Assembly (NCBI RefSeq): GCF_023065955.2
Contig: NW_026622808.1
Coordinates: 70,761,975 to 70,825,974 of the forward strand
Length of the DNA: 64,000 bases
Reading direction: 5' to 3'
DNA from: Ursus arctos
Taxonomy: Eukaryota > Chordata > Mammalia > Carnivora > Ursidae
A model generated the notes under the pieces. That model saw only the letters and a program-made list of their open reading frames with translations, had not been told where the DNA came from and did not search any database. Made by a program: the position numbers and the translations under genes. Shown piece after piece: positions 17,831 to 30,959 of this stretch. Each line of letters begins with the position of its first letter. Positions within the stretch are counted from its first letter, which is position 1.

Positions 17831-18104
17831 CTAAGATGCTCCCCCAAAGCGGCTAAGCCCAGGCTGACTCCTCTGGGGCCTAGAGACGAGAGCTGTGGCT
17901 GCCGGTCACCAAGCACCCAGCACTCATGCCCTCAGGCCGCCCCAGTGTCAGGGCTGGTGGCATCATCTGGTCCTAGGTGAGGCCAGAGGCCCAGAGAGCA
18001 AGTGAGGCCAAGGCCAGGCGCCCAGGGCCAGGGTGAGCAGGGCTTTTCAACAAGAGACTAAGTGGGGAGGTGGGTCTGGGACCCATGCTACCCCGGTCCG
18101 GCCC

Positions 18105-18190
18105 AGCCCTGCCTCTTACTGGCTTTGTGACCCTGAGCAAGTCACCTCACCTCACTGAGCCTCCATGACCTCTCTGTAAGGTGGAGACAA
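18105..18190 (+). mobile_element. MIR fragment
   Basis: Sense MIR core: ggctttgtgaccctgagcaa, then gtcacctcacctcactgagc. Confidence 0.7.
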
Positions 18191-18292
18191 GACAGGGTAG
18201 CGAGCGCCCGGTACGGTGCCAGGCCTGCGGTCAAGCCTCTGCCCACTGCCCACAGGGGCTCACGGACCGCTGGTCCAACCACCCTGTCTTCA

Positions 18293-19861
<1,569 letters not shown>

Positions 19862-21499
19862 TTAACCGCCAGGAGAAGCCCAGAGGTGGGCAGAGGGCCG
19901 CCTCCCCAGACCAAGGCCCTGCAAGCAGGGAGAGGTACGACAGGGGTCACCAAGCCCGTGCACATGACGAGTAGCACCGGACGACCATCCATGACTCAGC
20001 CTGCCATTCCTAGGCAGAGGAGAGAAATGGACCCAAGAACAGGGAGGCAGGTGATGAAGATCCAGGGTCCAGACTGGGAGCCCGGCTGATATCCCAACCT
20101 TGAGGCCATAACCTCCTGACTCAGAGCCTCCCCATGCCCTAGGGAACAACTGCCACCCCCTCCCCGCTCCAGCTCCAAGCTCCTAGGGTAAGTGACCACC
20201 TCTCTGCCTGAAGCTCTGGGGACACTGCTCCCTTGCAGGCCCTGGAGAGCCCTACTCATAGGCAACCCCCCCCCCCACACACACACCAGCAGAAGAAGAT
20301 ATCCAGACCCATCACCACACAGGCAGCAATGCTGAGAGAGGACGGAGGCAGTCTGGGTCACTTTGGCCCTGGGGCCACTTGCTGGCTGACCCTGGCCCAG
20401 CCCCTTTCTGGACCTTGAGCCCTGTATTCCAAAGAATGATCCAGAAGCCAAGCCTTGTACACCTCCCAGCCACTATCCCCACCCCCAGCCAACCAGTACA
20501 CCCCTCACCATGCTGTCAGCACAGCACCGCCCCCTCCCAGGCTCCTCCTGCCTGCCTCTCAGCTCCCCTTCCTCATCCCGACTCCAAGGAAACAGGAAGC
20601 CGTCCCAAGAAGAAGGGGGGTGGCTTCCTGAACCCTGCCCCTCAGCAGTGGTCCTCTCTTCCCAGTCTGAAAAGCCCGGAGGCTGTGCTCTACCTGCCAG
20701 TGGCTCCTCCCCTTCCATCAGATCAGGTTTCCAGCATCTTTCACCTCCACACCAGGCTCCAGGCATCCCCACTTATACTTCCTGGGTTACACTCTCCACT
20801 AAGACCAGCTTCCCCTGCTAAGTCTCCCCGAAACCGCCTCCACCTCTCCCACCCGGACAATCACGGCACCTGGCCTCATCCACCATGCCCACCCACGGCC
20901 CAGGCCCCATGCAGCAGCCTGTGCCACTTTCCTGCACTGCACGTGAGGTCACCGGCCCCCAAATTCTGCCACGGAGGACCCCCCCCCTTCCTCTGGAAAA
21001 GTTTTGTCTCCTCCCAGCCAGCAGCTGGCAGTCAGATGCTCCGTTATATTGAGGCTCTGTAGCCAGGTGGCCCTGACGGGAGTCACTACTCTTTCCCAGC
21101 CCTGGTTTCTGTGTCTGTGAAATGAGAATGACAAGAGCTCCTCTCTCGTGGACAAAAGGGGCAAGGTGAGAGCATGTCCACAAGCTGCCGTCGGCAGGAG
21201 TACCCTCTTGGTGTCAGCAATGGCCCTGCCCTGGCGCTGCCAGATGCTGGGGCCTCACCCCACCCCGGCTGAAGCCCGATCACAGCAATGTTTGACCTGA
21301 CGCAGGCCAGCGCCAGCCGGGGCTACACATGCTCTGTGCTCCCAGACAGTGTCCCTCACATAGACCAGCAGCCCCATTCTACAAGTGGGGGAAGCTGAGG
21401 CCCAGAAGATAGGCGCCTTCTGCCAAGTCCAGGCTGGGAGCTGGCCACAGGGCAACAGGCTGCCAGACAAGGCCCCCTGGTCTCTGGGCTCCCATGTCT

Positions 21500-21835
21500 G
21501 CCCCTGTAGCACAGGGCTCCTCTGCCCTCGGCCAGGCCTTTGGACTTGCTGCTCCCTCTACTGGGGTGCTCTTCCCTTCCCTGCCCACACCCCTGCTCAG
21601 GTCTCGGCTGTCTGCCCTGACCTCAGCTGAAGGTGGCAGCTTCTTCCTCTCAGCTAGTTACTCCATTTTAATTTGCAGCACAGAACTTACAAGTGGTTTT
21701 GTTACTTATTGTCCCCAAACATGTGCTCTCCCCACAAGAATGGCAGTTCCCTGAGAGCAGGGCCTGGCTCTCGGCATTCTCCCAAAGATGACTTCAGGGA
21801 CCAATACTTGTGAATAAATGAGTAAATGAATAGAT
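21500..21835 (+). mobile_element. L2 LINE 3' end
   Basis: It follows the L2 3' order: ttcccttccctgcccacacc, cagctgaaggtggcagc, ccctgagagcagggcctgg, and a terminal tgaataaatgagtaaatgaa. Confidence 0.75.
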
Positions 21836-23689
21836 CCTGGGCAGAGCAAGGCCTGCTCCTTCACCTTGTCCTCACTCTCCACTCACACTTGGCCGAGTGA
21901 AGGCCCACACCCACTGCTCAGGTGGGGAAACTGAGGCTCAGGGAAGCAAGAAGCTTTAGGCAGGATCCCAGCAAGAGGACCCAGTTGTGCTGCCTTGCAG
22001 GACCCTCCCAGCTGGCTGTCATCTGCCTCTCCTTGAGGATCTCCGCCCAGACATCACCCCAAGCACTACAGCCACCTATGCTGGCAGCCAGGAGAGGAGT
22101 CCCCAGCCCCTCCCCCCCATCCCTGTCCCCAGCTCAGGAGCCAGAGAACAGGCTCCTCACAGTGTCAGCAGGGCCTGGGCTGAAAGCTGAGTGCATGTGA
22201 ACTCCAAAGAAAACATGAATCACTCACCGTTTATCAGTTCAAAGCAGGCCTGCAATTACCAGGGGCTGGGCTCTCCCCTCCTCCAGGATAATTATACACG
22301 TCTTAATGCAATTACGGGCCCTACTTTTTATATTAAACAGGAGAGACCCGGCTGAAGAAGCCACTATCCAAACTCCAGGCTGGCCCTGGGCCCACTCCCT
22401 CTCTCCCCCAACAGGGGCTGCTGGGAAGGGACTGGCCACAGCAGGGGGAACTGCCGGACAGGGAAGGGGGATCCCACGTCCAGGGCTGGGTGCCTCGTGC
22501 CCACCATCTCACAAAGGCCAGTGAAGACGTTTCGGTCACTTCCCGTATCTTAGAGTTACAGAGCCCAGGGCTCAGATAGACCCAAGGTCACCCAGCAGGA
22601 CAAGATGAAATCCCATGCTCCTACAGAAACATGGAGGGCCAGCTGACCGGCCGTGGCTCATGTCCCACAGATCTCTGGTCTGTCCAGGAAAAAATGCATT
22701 TGTGCCAAAGCCGGGCCTGGGTGCTAGGGAGGACCACGCTGGGCTGGGGGACAGGGGCACTGACAAATGCTGGGAGGGCATCTGGGAGAGGAGCAGAACT
22801 GGCCACTGTGGTCCGGGGAGGCTCCTTCAGGGGGCCTTTCCACCTGTTCTAAGAGAACCAGGCACACTGGGGGCTGGTGGGGGGGGGGGGGGAGCAGGGC
22901 AGCGAGAGTCCAAGCCAGGGACTGGAACCTGCTAGACCACGCACAGGGGGCAGTGGGAATGACTGCAGCTTCCTGGCATGGGCAGTGGGCTGTGCCGGGG
23001 GGCCCTGATCTGAACCGGACTGGGAAGGGAGAAGCTGAACTGGTGCTGGGTGTGCCAACTAGGGGTTAGCCAGGGAGACAGAGGCCGAACAGAGGCAAAT
23101 GGGGCCACAGCACAGCCGACTCCACTCCTGGACGGGATGGGCTTGGCTGCCCAGCAGAGCGTAGAGAGAGCAACATCCCCTTTCCTTCTCCAGGGCCCGG
23201 CAGCCACCACCACTCCTTATCCTGAGAAACAAAGGCCCTCAGAGCCCTCTTCACAGAGGGACAGCCCAATCCCCATGCCTTCCCACTCTGGATCATTCTG
23301 GGACTTGGGCAGGTTGGGGCTTGGGGGAACAGGGGGAGATACAATCATCCTGCTCAGAGGTACCCCATTAGCAACCAGGCAGAGAGCTGCACTGTCACCC
23401 ACCTTCCCCCAACACAGGCCCTAGGAAGAGGTCCCAAGCCGTCCTGCTCTCCCACCACAGAAGTCCTATGAGACCAGGATCTGGAAGCACTGGAGTCCTA
23501 CTCAGGAAAAGTGCCCACCACTCAGGCCTTCCCTGAGGTGCCCTCCCCTCCTGGCCAGCTGCTCTAGATATGGGGACCTTCCTGAGGGATCAGAACATAC
23601 AGGCAACAATCCAGGAGTGCAGAAGCCCAGCAAAGGGCTGCCTGTTTTGTCCACAGCACTTCATTTGTCCCCCACCCTAAACACACACC

Positions 23690-23900
23690 TCAGGCGCAAA
23701 GACACTTGCCAGACCTCCGCCTCTACTGTCCCCTCTGCCTGAAAAGCCCTTCTTGGGCATCCCTGTGCCACCCTCCCGGGCTTATTTGCAGCCTGGCTCG
23801 GAAAGGGAATCACTGGTTTTCTCATCTGCCTCTGGCGTGGGACTGGGTGCTCCTCAAGGGCCAGGCAGTGTCTTCAGTGCCTGGCGCAGCACCCAGTCTC
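23690..23900 (+). mobile_element. L2 LINE 3' fragment
   Basis: It contains ctctgcctgaaaagcccttc, gggtgctcctcaagggccagg and cagtgcctggcgcagcaccc in L2 order. Confidence 0.65.
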
Positions 23901-25205
23901 TCCAGTGCACCCCAAACCAGCAGGGAGCGGGGGAAACCTGGGACTTGTCCCCAAGGGCCAGAAGAGCAAAGACTGAGCCCCACCCCCCCACCCCCCACAG
24001 CCCCAAAGAACCAGTCTAGGCATGGAAAGAGGTGGAGCAGCAGTAAGCTGCTGAAGCCCCGCGGCTCCGGGAGCAGAGGCCCGGTCCACAGCCCCCTCAA
24101 TACACACACCCCTTTCTTTCAAGGGGCGTGGCCCCAGCACCCCAAAGATGAGCCAGGGACAGTTCTCAGCTCTAAGCAGCCACTGGAGCCCCTTTCACCC
24201 CCTTTCCCGGGCTGCACCTGGGCTCTCACAGCGGGCAGAGGCCTCCCTGGAGCGCCGCTTCCCCTTCCCCAAGGCAGTCCCGAATCAGCTCCGCCACCCC
24301 TGGCTACGCCGCCCACCAGGCCCGGGACGGTCCAGGAAGCAATCGGAAGCCTCCGAGGGAAGCGGACTGACCCTGGAGAGGCCCTGAGAGGGGGAGGCTG
24401 AAGAGGCCCGATCCAGCGGGGCGGCCTCCCGGGCGGCACCCGCACCGCCCCCTCCCAGCCCGGGTGAGCGGCCCTGCGGGCCAGGGGCGGACACAGCGCC
24501 CATCTCCCGGCACCCCGGGCCAGAGGGGGCGGGGGCGGGCGTCGGTCCCGAGGAAGCGGCTCCAACTTCCACCCCAGCGCCCTGAGGTCCAGCGGAGGAT
24601 GCAGCCCCGCACGACCTCCTTCGGCTCCCGCGGCCCTGCCCAGGCAGCCGCGCAGCCCGGCCCGGGCCTGCCCAGCCCAGCCCGGCCCTGCCGGCGGCCG
24701 GAGGTCGGAGTCCGCGGTCCAGCCCCGGGTTCGGCCTGGGCACCCCCGGGGCCCTCCCTCTGGGGCCGCCGCAAACTTTCTCTCCTGCTTTTGAGGTGGG
24801 GGCAGCGCCGGCCCCCGCCCCCAGCCGAGCCGCCCCGAGCGCTACCCCGCGGACCTCGGCGGGCCGGGCCGGGCCGGGCGGGCGAGGAGAGGCCGGCGGC
24901 GCGGGGCCTGGGGCCGAGGTCCGATCCCGGCCGGGCGGGGACACGACGAGCTCAGCGCCGGCGCCACGGCCGCGCCCGGACACACGCGGGCGCCTGGCCG
25001 GAGCCGCAGGGACACGCGGACCCGCGGACACGCGCGCCGCAGTCCCCCGCGCACACCCCCTGCTCGCTCGGCCGCACGCCCCGCGCCCCGGCCGGAGACC
25101 GCCCCGTTCCACCCGGAGGGCACCTCCCACCCCGGCGCGCCCCCCGCCCGGGACCCCCGCCCGGCCACGCTCCGCGCCGCGGGGGAAAGTTGCGCCCCTA
25201 CTCAC

Positions 25206-25420
25206 AGGCTGCCCCGGGGCGCGCCCCGCCGCCGGCCATCGTCGCGCCCCGTCGTCCGCGCCGCCGCCGCCTCCCGCCCCGCCGCAGGGCCGCCGAAGCC
25301 GCGCAGGCCGCCCAGGCCGAGGCCGCCGTCGCGCCCGGGCTCCGCTGCGTGGCCGCGCCGCCGCTGCCCAGCATGAATGGGGCGCCGAGCGCCGCGCGGC
25401 TGCGGACCGGCCTCGCTCTC
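25206..25420 (-). other. PLXNA1: predicted PLXNA1 non-coding first exon
   Basis: A donor CCT|GTGAGTAGG at 25,205 lies in the CpG island upstream of exon 2. It is the donor I would choose for a leader exon joined to the acceptor at 19,727. The right edge is approximate: the transcription start should lie just downstream of the NRF1 palindrome at 25,445. The exon is extremely GC-rich. It contains an ATG at 25,239 in an optimal context (A at -3, G at +4) and an in-frame, weaker ATG at 25,374. Splicing would create a short uORF. This is an inference without transcript evidence. Confidence 0.55.
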
Positions 25421-25429
25421 GCCGCCCGC

Positions 25430-25520
25430 GGAGCGCCGCGCCGCGCGCATGCGCTGCCCGAGGCCAGGGGCGGGGCCTGCGGGGGCGGGGCGGGCGCAGG
25501 GGGCGGGGCTGCCAGCAGCC
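25430..25520 (-). promoter_or_regulatory. PLXNA1: PLXNA1 core promoter: NRF1 palindrome and GC boxes
   Basis: The perfect NRF1-type palindrome GCGCATGCGC is at 25,445-25,454. Three GC boxes (GGGGCGGGGC types, Sp1/KLF-like) follow at 25,467-25,476, 25,481-25,495 and 25,499-25,509. I see no TATA box. This is the layout of a dispersed CpG-island promoter firing leftward into the predicted exon 1. Confidence 0.6.
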
Positions 25521-25849
25521 TCCAGAGGGCGCTCTGCTCCGCGCCCCGCGCGGGCCGGGGCCCACCGCGCGCCTTCAAAGGGCGATTCACTTGTCTGCCT
25601 TAATGGCTCTGCGCGGGGGCCGCGGCGGAGCATCCCCGGGGAACCCCAAACTCCGGGGCTGTCCTGAGCCCGTGCCCCCAGGGATGGGCCCGCCTTCTTT
25701 ATGCCCGGCCTAGGAGTAGAGCTTCCCTTCACACAAGAGTAAACTGAGGCCCAAGTGGGAAAAGCGCGTTGCCCTGGCTCATGCAGGGTTGTGGGTCTGG
25801 CCCCTGGCCTTCCGCCACCGCATCTGTTAGGTGGGATGCGCACCCTCGC

Positions 25850-26240
25850 GGTGAGCAAAACGGCGCTCCCTGCTGGCGGGGCCCCACGACAAGCCGCCTG
25901 CGGCGCGTTCGCTGCAGGGGAACACGCCGCCCCAGGTCCCGTGGTGGGGACATGGCGGGGCGCCCACCCGCTGTCCCCCGAACGCCGCCGAGCGTGGAGG
26001 CAGGGCGGGGGCCAGAGTTGGCGAGGCGGCGGGCAATCGCCCGTGACCGTGCTCGCACAGCGCTCGGCGGCGGCGCGCTCCGAGGGCCCCCGGAGGTGGG
26101 GGCTCGGGAAAGGGCGCCCCGCAGAAGGCCCCGGGCCGAGGGGAAGCACGGCGGCGGAGCGCAGAGCCGAGAGGACGGCAAAGCCTGGCGGTGGCAGGGG
26201 GAGCGGCGGGGGATTTGGCCCGAAAGCGGGAGAGCCATCG
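25850..26240. other. second CpG-rich block upstream of PLXNA1
   Basis: A CpG-dense block of about 390 bp is separated from the main island by a CpG-poorer MIR-like segment. It has no recognised coding content. It could be an island shoulder or a divergent promoter. Confidence 0.6.
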
Positions 26241-26599
26241 AGGGGCGTTTGCTGTGTGTGAACCCTGCGTCATCCCTGCAGGAGAGGACATCTCCCCAGC
26301 GCACACGGCTGAGAAAGAGAACGCAGCAAGGAGCTCAAACCCGGCCAAGGGGCCCTCCCATCTCGTCCCTCCCCTCCCTCCCCTCACACAGCCCCTATCC
26401 TAGTTTCTGAGTTCATCTTTTCTTCCTTTTCCTTTGGGCTCGACCCTTTATGCGTGTGTCCCAGATGGCATGCTGCTTTTGCTGTGCTTGTCTTGGGACA
26501 TTTTAGAAAAGCTATCCTACCGCTGTGAGGGCCCAGGCCAGCCCCTGCTGCTATAGGCAGTTTGTTCACTCTGCTTTGTAGTGCCTTCCCCCCACTGCT

Positions 26600-26960
26600 G
26601 ATGGACGGGGGCCCTCATTGGTGGGTCACTGTACATCAAGCTATGATGGACATCTCGTGCGGGCTCGTGGCGGCACACTGAGACCCAGGGCTGGGTTGAT
26701 GGGTCACCCGGTAGGTGTATGTTTAGTTTGGGATCGACCAAAACAATTTTCCCAAGTGATGGTCCCAGTTTGCACACCCAGCAGTAGTGTGAGTGGATAC
26801 CAGCAGCCCCCCATCCTCACCCACACTAGCTGCTGTCACTGTTGAGATTTGCTTAACTGGTGGTACGCACTGGTTTTCCATTGTGGCTTTAATTGGCGTG
26901 TGCCCAAATGGGAGAGAGCATCTTCTTCAAAGGTCCTATTCACTGTTTTATTTAGGAAGC
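26600..26960 (-). mobile_element. L1M-type 3' fragment, inverted
   Basis: It resembles the antisense L1 3' region: ggtaggtgtatgtttag, cccagcagtagtgtgag and a segment like ttccattgtggctttaattg. Heavily diverged. Confidence 0.6.
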
Positions 26961-26984
26961 ACTAATGTAGTGCTGACTGAACAC

Positions 26985-27070
26985 CGGGCTCTGCTACATT
27001 TTACAGATGGCTAAACTGAGGCCAGAGAGGAGAAGTGACTTGCCCAGGTTCCCCAGCCCGGCAAACAAGA
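26985..27070 (-). mobile_element. MIR fragment
   Basis: The antisense MIR core attttacagatggctaaactgaggc followed by agaagtgacttgcccagg. Confidence 0.7.
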
Positions 27071-27499
27071 CCCAAGAGCCTTCCTTCCTTATGGACTTCT
27101 GAGCCATGCAGCCCTGGGTGTGGATCCTGGCATGGCTAGTTAACACACAACAAGTCCTGTCTGCTCTCAGAGCGTCACTTGCTTCCTGCATTAATTCGAT
27201 GTAGGAGACCTCCCCACTCCACCCCGCAGAGTTACAGTGAGGCATGAGTGTGCACACAATACCGGTCCTGAGAAAATGTCTATCCCTGCTTTGTGTTGTC
27301 TCTGTCAGCTGGCTTCCACCTCTCTGCCTGCTCTTTTGCCAACCTGTCCTCCCCAGGGCCACTGGGGCAGGCCCTGTTCAAGGCCCTTCTCACTCTGCCT
27401 CATAGTCCCCAAGATCCATGGCTTCTCCCTTGGGGAGCACTTCCTATCTCCAACTGCTTCCAGGGAAGCTCAAGAGGGCCACTGGGCTCTGGGTGGCAG

Positions 27500-27800
27500 C
27501 CAAGCTCATGCTTAACCTGGCACTCCCACCCCACATCCCACAGTTGCCCAACCAGGAGCCCCAGTATTCTCCTGGACACTCCATCCCCTCCCCCATGTCC
27601 CCTGCTTCCCACAGCCCTGTGGATTCTCTCCAAAATGTTATTCCAGATCACACCACTTCCTTCCATCCCACTCCACCCCGTTCCTGCTCATGTCACCTTT
27701 CTGTCTACTCCCCAAACAGTGGCAGCAAGATCTGTTCAAGATGGAAATCGGATTATGTAATGCTCATGATTCATGCTGGACCGTCAATTCCAGGTGGACC
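27500..27800 (+). mobile_element. L2-like fragment
   Basis: Text such as ctgtggattctctccaaaatg ... atccactccaccccgttcctgc resembles L2 internal sequence, ending near aatcggattatgtaatgctc. Diverged. Confidence 0.45.
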
Positions 27801-28746
27801 CTAGGCCCCAGAGCCATGAAGAAAACTGCAACATTTTCAGAAGACAACAGATAGGGCAAAGAAAGGATTTCCTCAACAAGATGTCAAAAAGAAAGAAATA
27901 AAGGAAAATATGGATCAATTTGACTGTCTTAAAATTGGTCATTTTTGTTCATTAAAAGTCACAAAAGAGTAAACGGCAAGGCGAGCCAGGACTTAGGAAA
28001 AGATATATACTTGACAAAAGCTGTGGGCCCAGGATATAGAAGGAACCCCCAAGAGTCAATAAAGCAAAAGGCAACAGTCCGGCAGGAACACGGGGAGACG
28101 AACCCAAGGGGCAGTTTGTTGGAGAGACAAGGGTGAGTAACTTGCTGCGATGAGCCCAGTGCAGTGGGTTCCGCACTCCGGGGCTCCCATCTGACCCAGC
28201 GGCACCCTTGCCTAAGCTGTGCTCTGAGCTAAGGCCCGGACCCCATGCAGAAGGCAAGGAGGGGAGGCAGAGCTTGGATCTGCCCAGGTCTGAGGCCGCT
28301 GCTCTTCATTTCACATCACAGGGGGGAAATGAGTCAGCAGAGCTGCTCGGGCTCTACCTGTCTGGGTTTCCTCTGTGGTGTTGCTTCTGTGTGCCGATGC
28401 AGCTCAAGAGGGCATGGGGTTGTTGGACAGTGGGGGACAGTTTGCAGGAACGTGCTTCTGATCTGGGGTGTTTGGTGTGGAGGCTCTTTCAGTACCTTCC
28501 AACGTTCCCCCCACTGGAGCTCTTCCAGGGGCCGCTTCTGCATGTTGGCAACTCAGAGCTTTGTGCAAAAGTAGACTCAGGGGTGCCTTCCCTCCCCGAG
28601 GCAGGCCCCCACTGCTGATGGGTGAGGAGATGTCTCTAGGGGAGCACAGTGAGTCCCAGGCACTCCAGTCCCCTGGGGTATGACCACTGATCCCTGGCCC
28701 TGAGTCCTCCTGACTCCTGCCTGTCCCTCACCCTCAGCTCAGAAAC

Positions 28747-28773
28747 TATACACACACACAGTATGTATGTATG

Positions 28774-28868
<95 letters not shown>

Positions 28869-28869
28869 A
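28747..28869. repeat. compound microsatellite (CA, TATG, TA, CA)
   Basis: Short CA, then four TATG units, about 46 bp of TA, a CA run and TA again, next to an inverted SINE tail. Confidence 0.95.
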
Positions 28870-28982
28870 TTTTTTTTTACAATTTTTTTTTATGTAGGCT
28901 CCACACCCAACATGAGGCTTGAACTCATGACCCTGAGATCAAGAGTCACATGCTCTACCAACTGAGCCAGCCAGGCACCCCC
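28870..28982 (-). mobile_element. Can-SINE, inverted, short form
   Basis: The reversed head (aactgagccagccaggcaccc) ends the element and T-runs begin it. It abuts a TA/CA microsatellite that probably grew from its A-tail. Confidence 0.85.
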
Positions 28983-30959
28983 AAATATTTCTAACCCATT
29001 CATTTCTTACCTCCCCCACACCTGCTACCTCCTGCCCTGAGCATATGGGGACCCTTCTTGGGCTCCTGGTCCCTCTCCCCTTGGTTCTCCATGCTGTGGC
29101 CTAGAGGAATCTGGGGGAGGAGAGAGAGTAGGAACGCTTCCTTGCTCAGAACCTCCAGGGGATTCCATCCACACACGGAACACCTCCACTGCCACCCCCT
29201 GTGGTCTGTGCACACATGCGTACACGCTGGGGGGCAGGCACAGAGCAGGTCCTCCTTGGGGGTTCCTTGACATTTGGAGGGCACTCACCCTGTTCTGGCC
29301 CAGAGCACGCAGCACTGTGAGTAGTCTTGCTGCGGGTAGGTGCCGTGAGACTTGGCCCACTGGCAGCTGCTGTGGGCTCAGGGGGTGAGCAGCAGCTGCT
29401 GTTGTATTTATTTTGGGAAGCCTACTCTGGCCACTGGGAAGAAAGCAGATGGGGGGTCCAGCATGGACATGGGGAGGTCTGTTAAGAGATCAGAGATGAG
29501 ATGATGCCAATGGAGGGGTGAGCACAGAGCCATCCCCACTCTCTATGCCTTTGGTCCCCCCAGACAAGAGAGGGGCTCAGCCCAGGAACACACACTCCGA
29601 AGGGAAGCTGCTAGGACCCAACCGTGTCCTCCTCGGGTTTACCCAGCCCACACTCTTCCTGCCCTGCCTTCACCTGTCAGGCTTTGTGTATCAGGCGACA
29701 GACACGCAACTGGGCATAAGCTCCAAGGGACATGTATTGGCTCAGGTGAGCGTCAGCTGAGCATGTGTTAGGCACAGCATGGCCATTGGGCCCTGGAGCT
29801 CTCCCCTCATGTGTGGGTTCTGCTGGCTTCGTTCACACCCACGCAAGGCCTTCTGAGTGGTGCCCTCAGCAGCTCCAGGCACTTCCTTCCCAACAGTTCC
29901 AAGAGAATTTCCAGAATTGAGCCTCAGTGAAATGAGCTCATCACGTGGCCCCTTTGAACCAGTCACTGTGGCCTTGAGGTGGAATGTGGCAGTTGGCAGG
30001 CTGGTATTAGGGACCCCTCCAGAGCTGGGGGTGGCATTAGGAAATCCATGTGCGGTTATCAAAAATCAGCAAGACTGGATGCAGGGCAGGCAAGGCCTTC
30101 AGGACCCTAACTGCTTCTCTGTGTGTGCCTAGCATTGTTGCCATGCTGAGAATTTTGCTCCAAAGTGGTCTTCATGCCTCAGGCCATTCCCCATGCTGTG
30201 CCCTTGATCAAGAGTGTCCCTACCGGCACTTTTCATCTTTCATGGCCCAAGCTCCCCCCACCTCCAAGAAACCCTCTCCCCCCACTCAAGCCCTCCTCAG
30301 GCTTCCTGTCCCTCTACAACAGCTGTGACCAGTTTGGGCTCAGGTCTGTCACCAGCCCTCCCCCCACCCCCAGCTTTAGGGTGCAGCTAGGTCACTGTCA
30401 ACACTACATTGCACAGAAGGCACAGTGACAGAGCCCCCCACCCACACTTTACAGACATGCCCCAAGAGTGCTGGAGGGGTTCAGTATCGCCTTGTTCTGG
30501 GCTTTAGATGATTTTGAGGGCTGAATAGGTGATGGGTGTAAACAGTGAGCAGGCTGAGTCTGGGAGCTGGTGAGGGCTGGAACAGGTAGTGAGCCGGAGG
30601 GCACCTGCTCTGTGGAAAGCATACACACACTATTGGGTGAGTATTGAGTGAACAAGACCCACCAGCAAGAAGAGCCCAGCCAGCAGGTCTTCAGTTTGTG
30701 ATCTCTGACTAGGTCTATATCCCACAGCACACCCCACCCCAGGAGGCCCAGAATGGGTGCTTGTCCCCCTGAGGGCTCATGGCCAAGTAGCAGATGATGT
30801 ACCAAGCATAGGATTCTCTCCAGGGCTGTGGCCTCTGGAAAGGCCATTCCTGCCACCATCTCTGTAGGGCCAAGGGGTCCTTGCACCCCACAACCCCAAG
30901 AATCAGGCCCCTGGGGATCAGGGAAGCAGCCTAAATTTTCTTGTTGCATTAAAGAATCC

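Larger units (their letters stand above)
24420..25660. other. CpG island covering the PLXNA1 promoter and first exon
   Basis: Dense CpG dinucleotides and very high GC run through this stretch, in contrast to CpG-poor flanks. The long open frames here on both strands come from GC richness and look like no protein I know. Edges are by eye. Confidence 0.85.

Noticed and set aside
24285..25565. 426-codon minus-strand open frame across the CpG island
   Set aside because: Composition is Ala/Arg/Gly/Pro throughout, with no family motif. It runs through the predicted promoter and donor. Stop codons are rare in such GC-rich DNA.
24464..25713. 379- and 305-codon plus-strand open frames in the same island
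   Set aside because: Same GC effect, both strands and several frames open at once, no recognisable domain.
26200..26282. Alternative CHCHD6 last exon: ctctcctgcag followed by GGATGA
   Set aside because: It also gives Gly-stop, but has no nearby AATAAA and lies under 1 kb from the PLXNA1 promoter. The 43,460 site has both a tract and a poly(A) signal.
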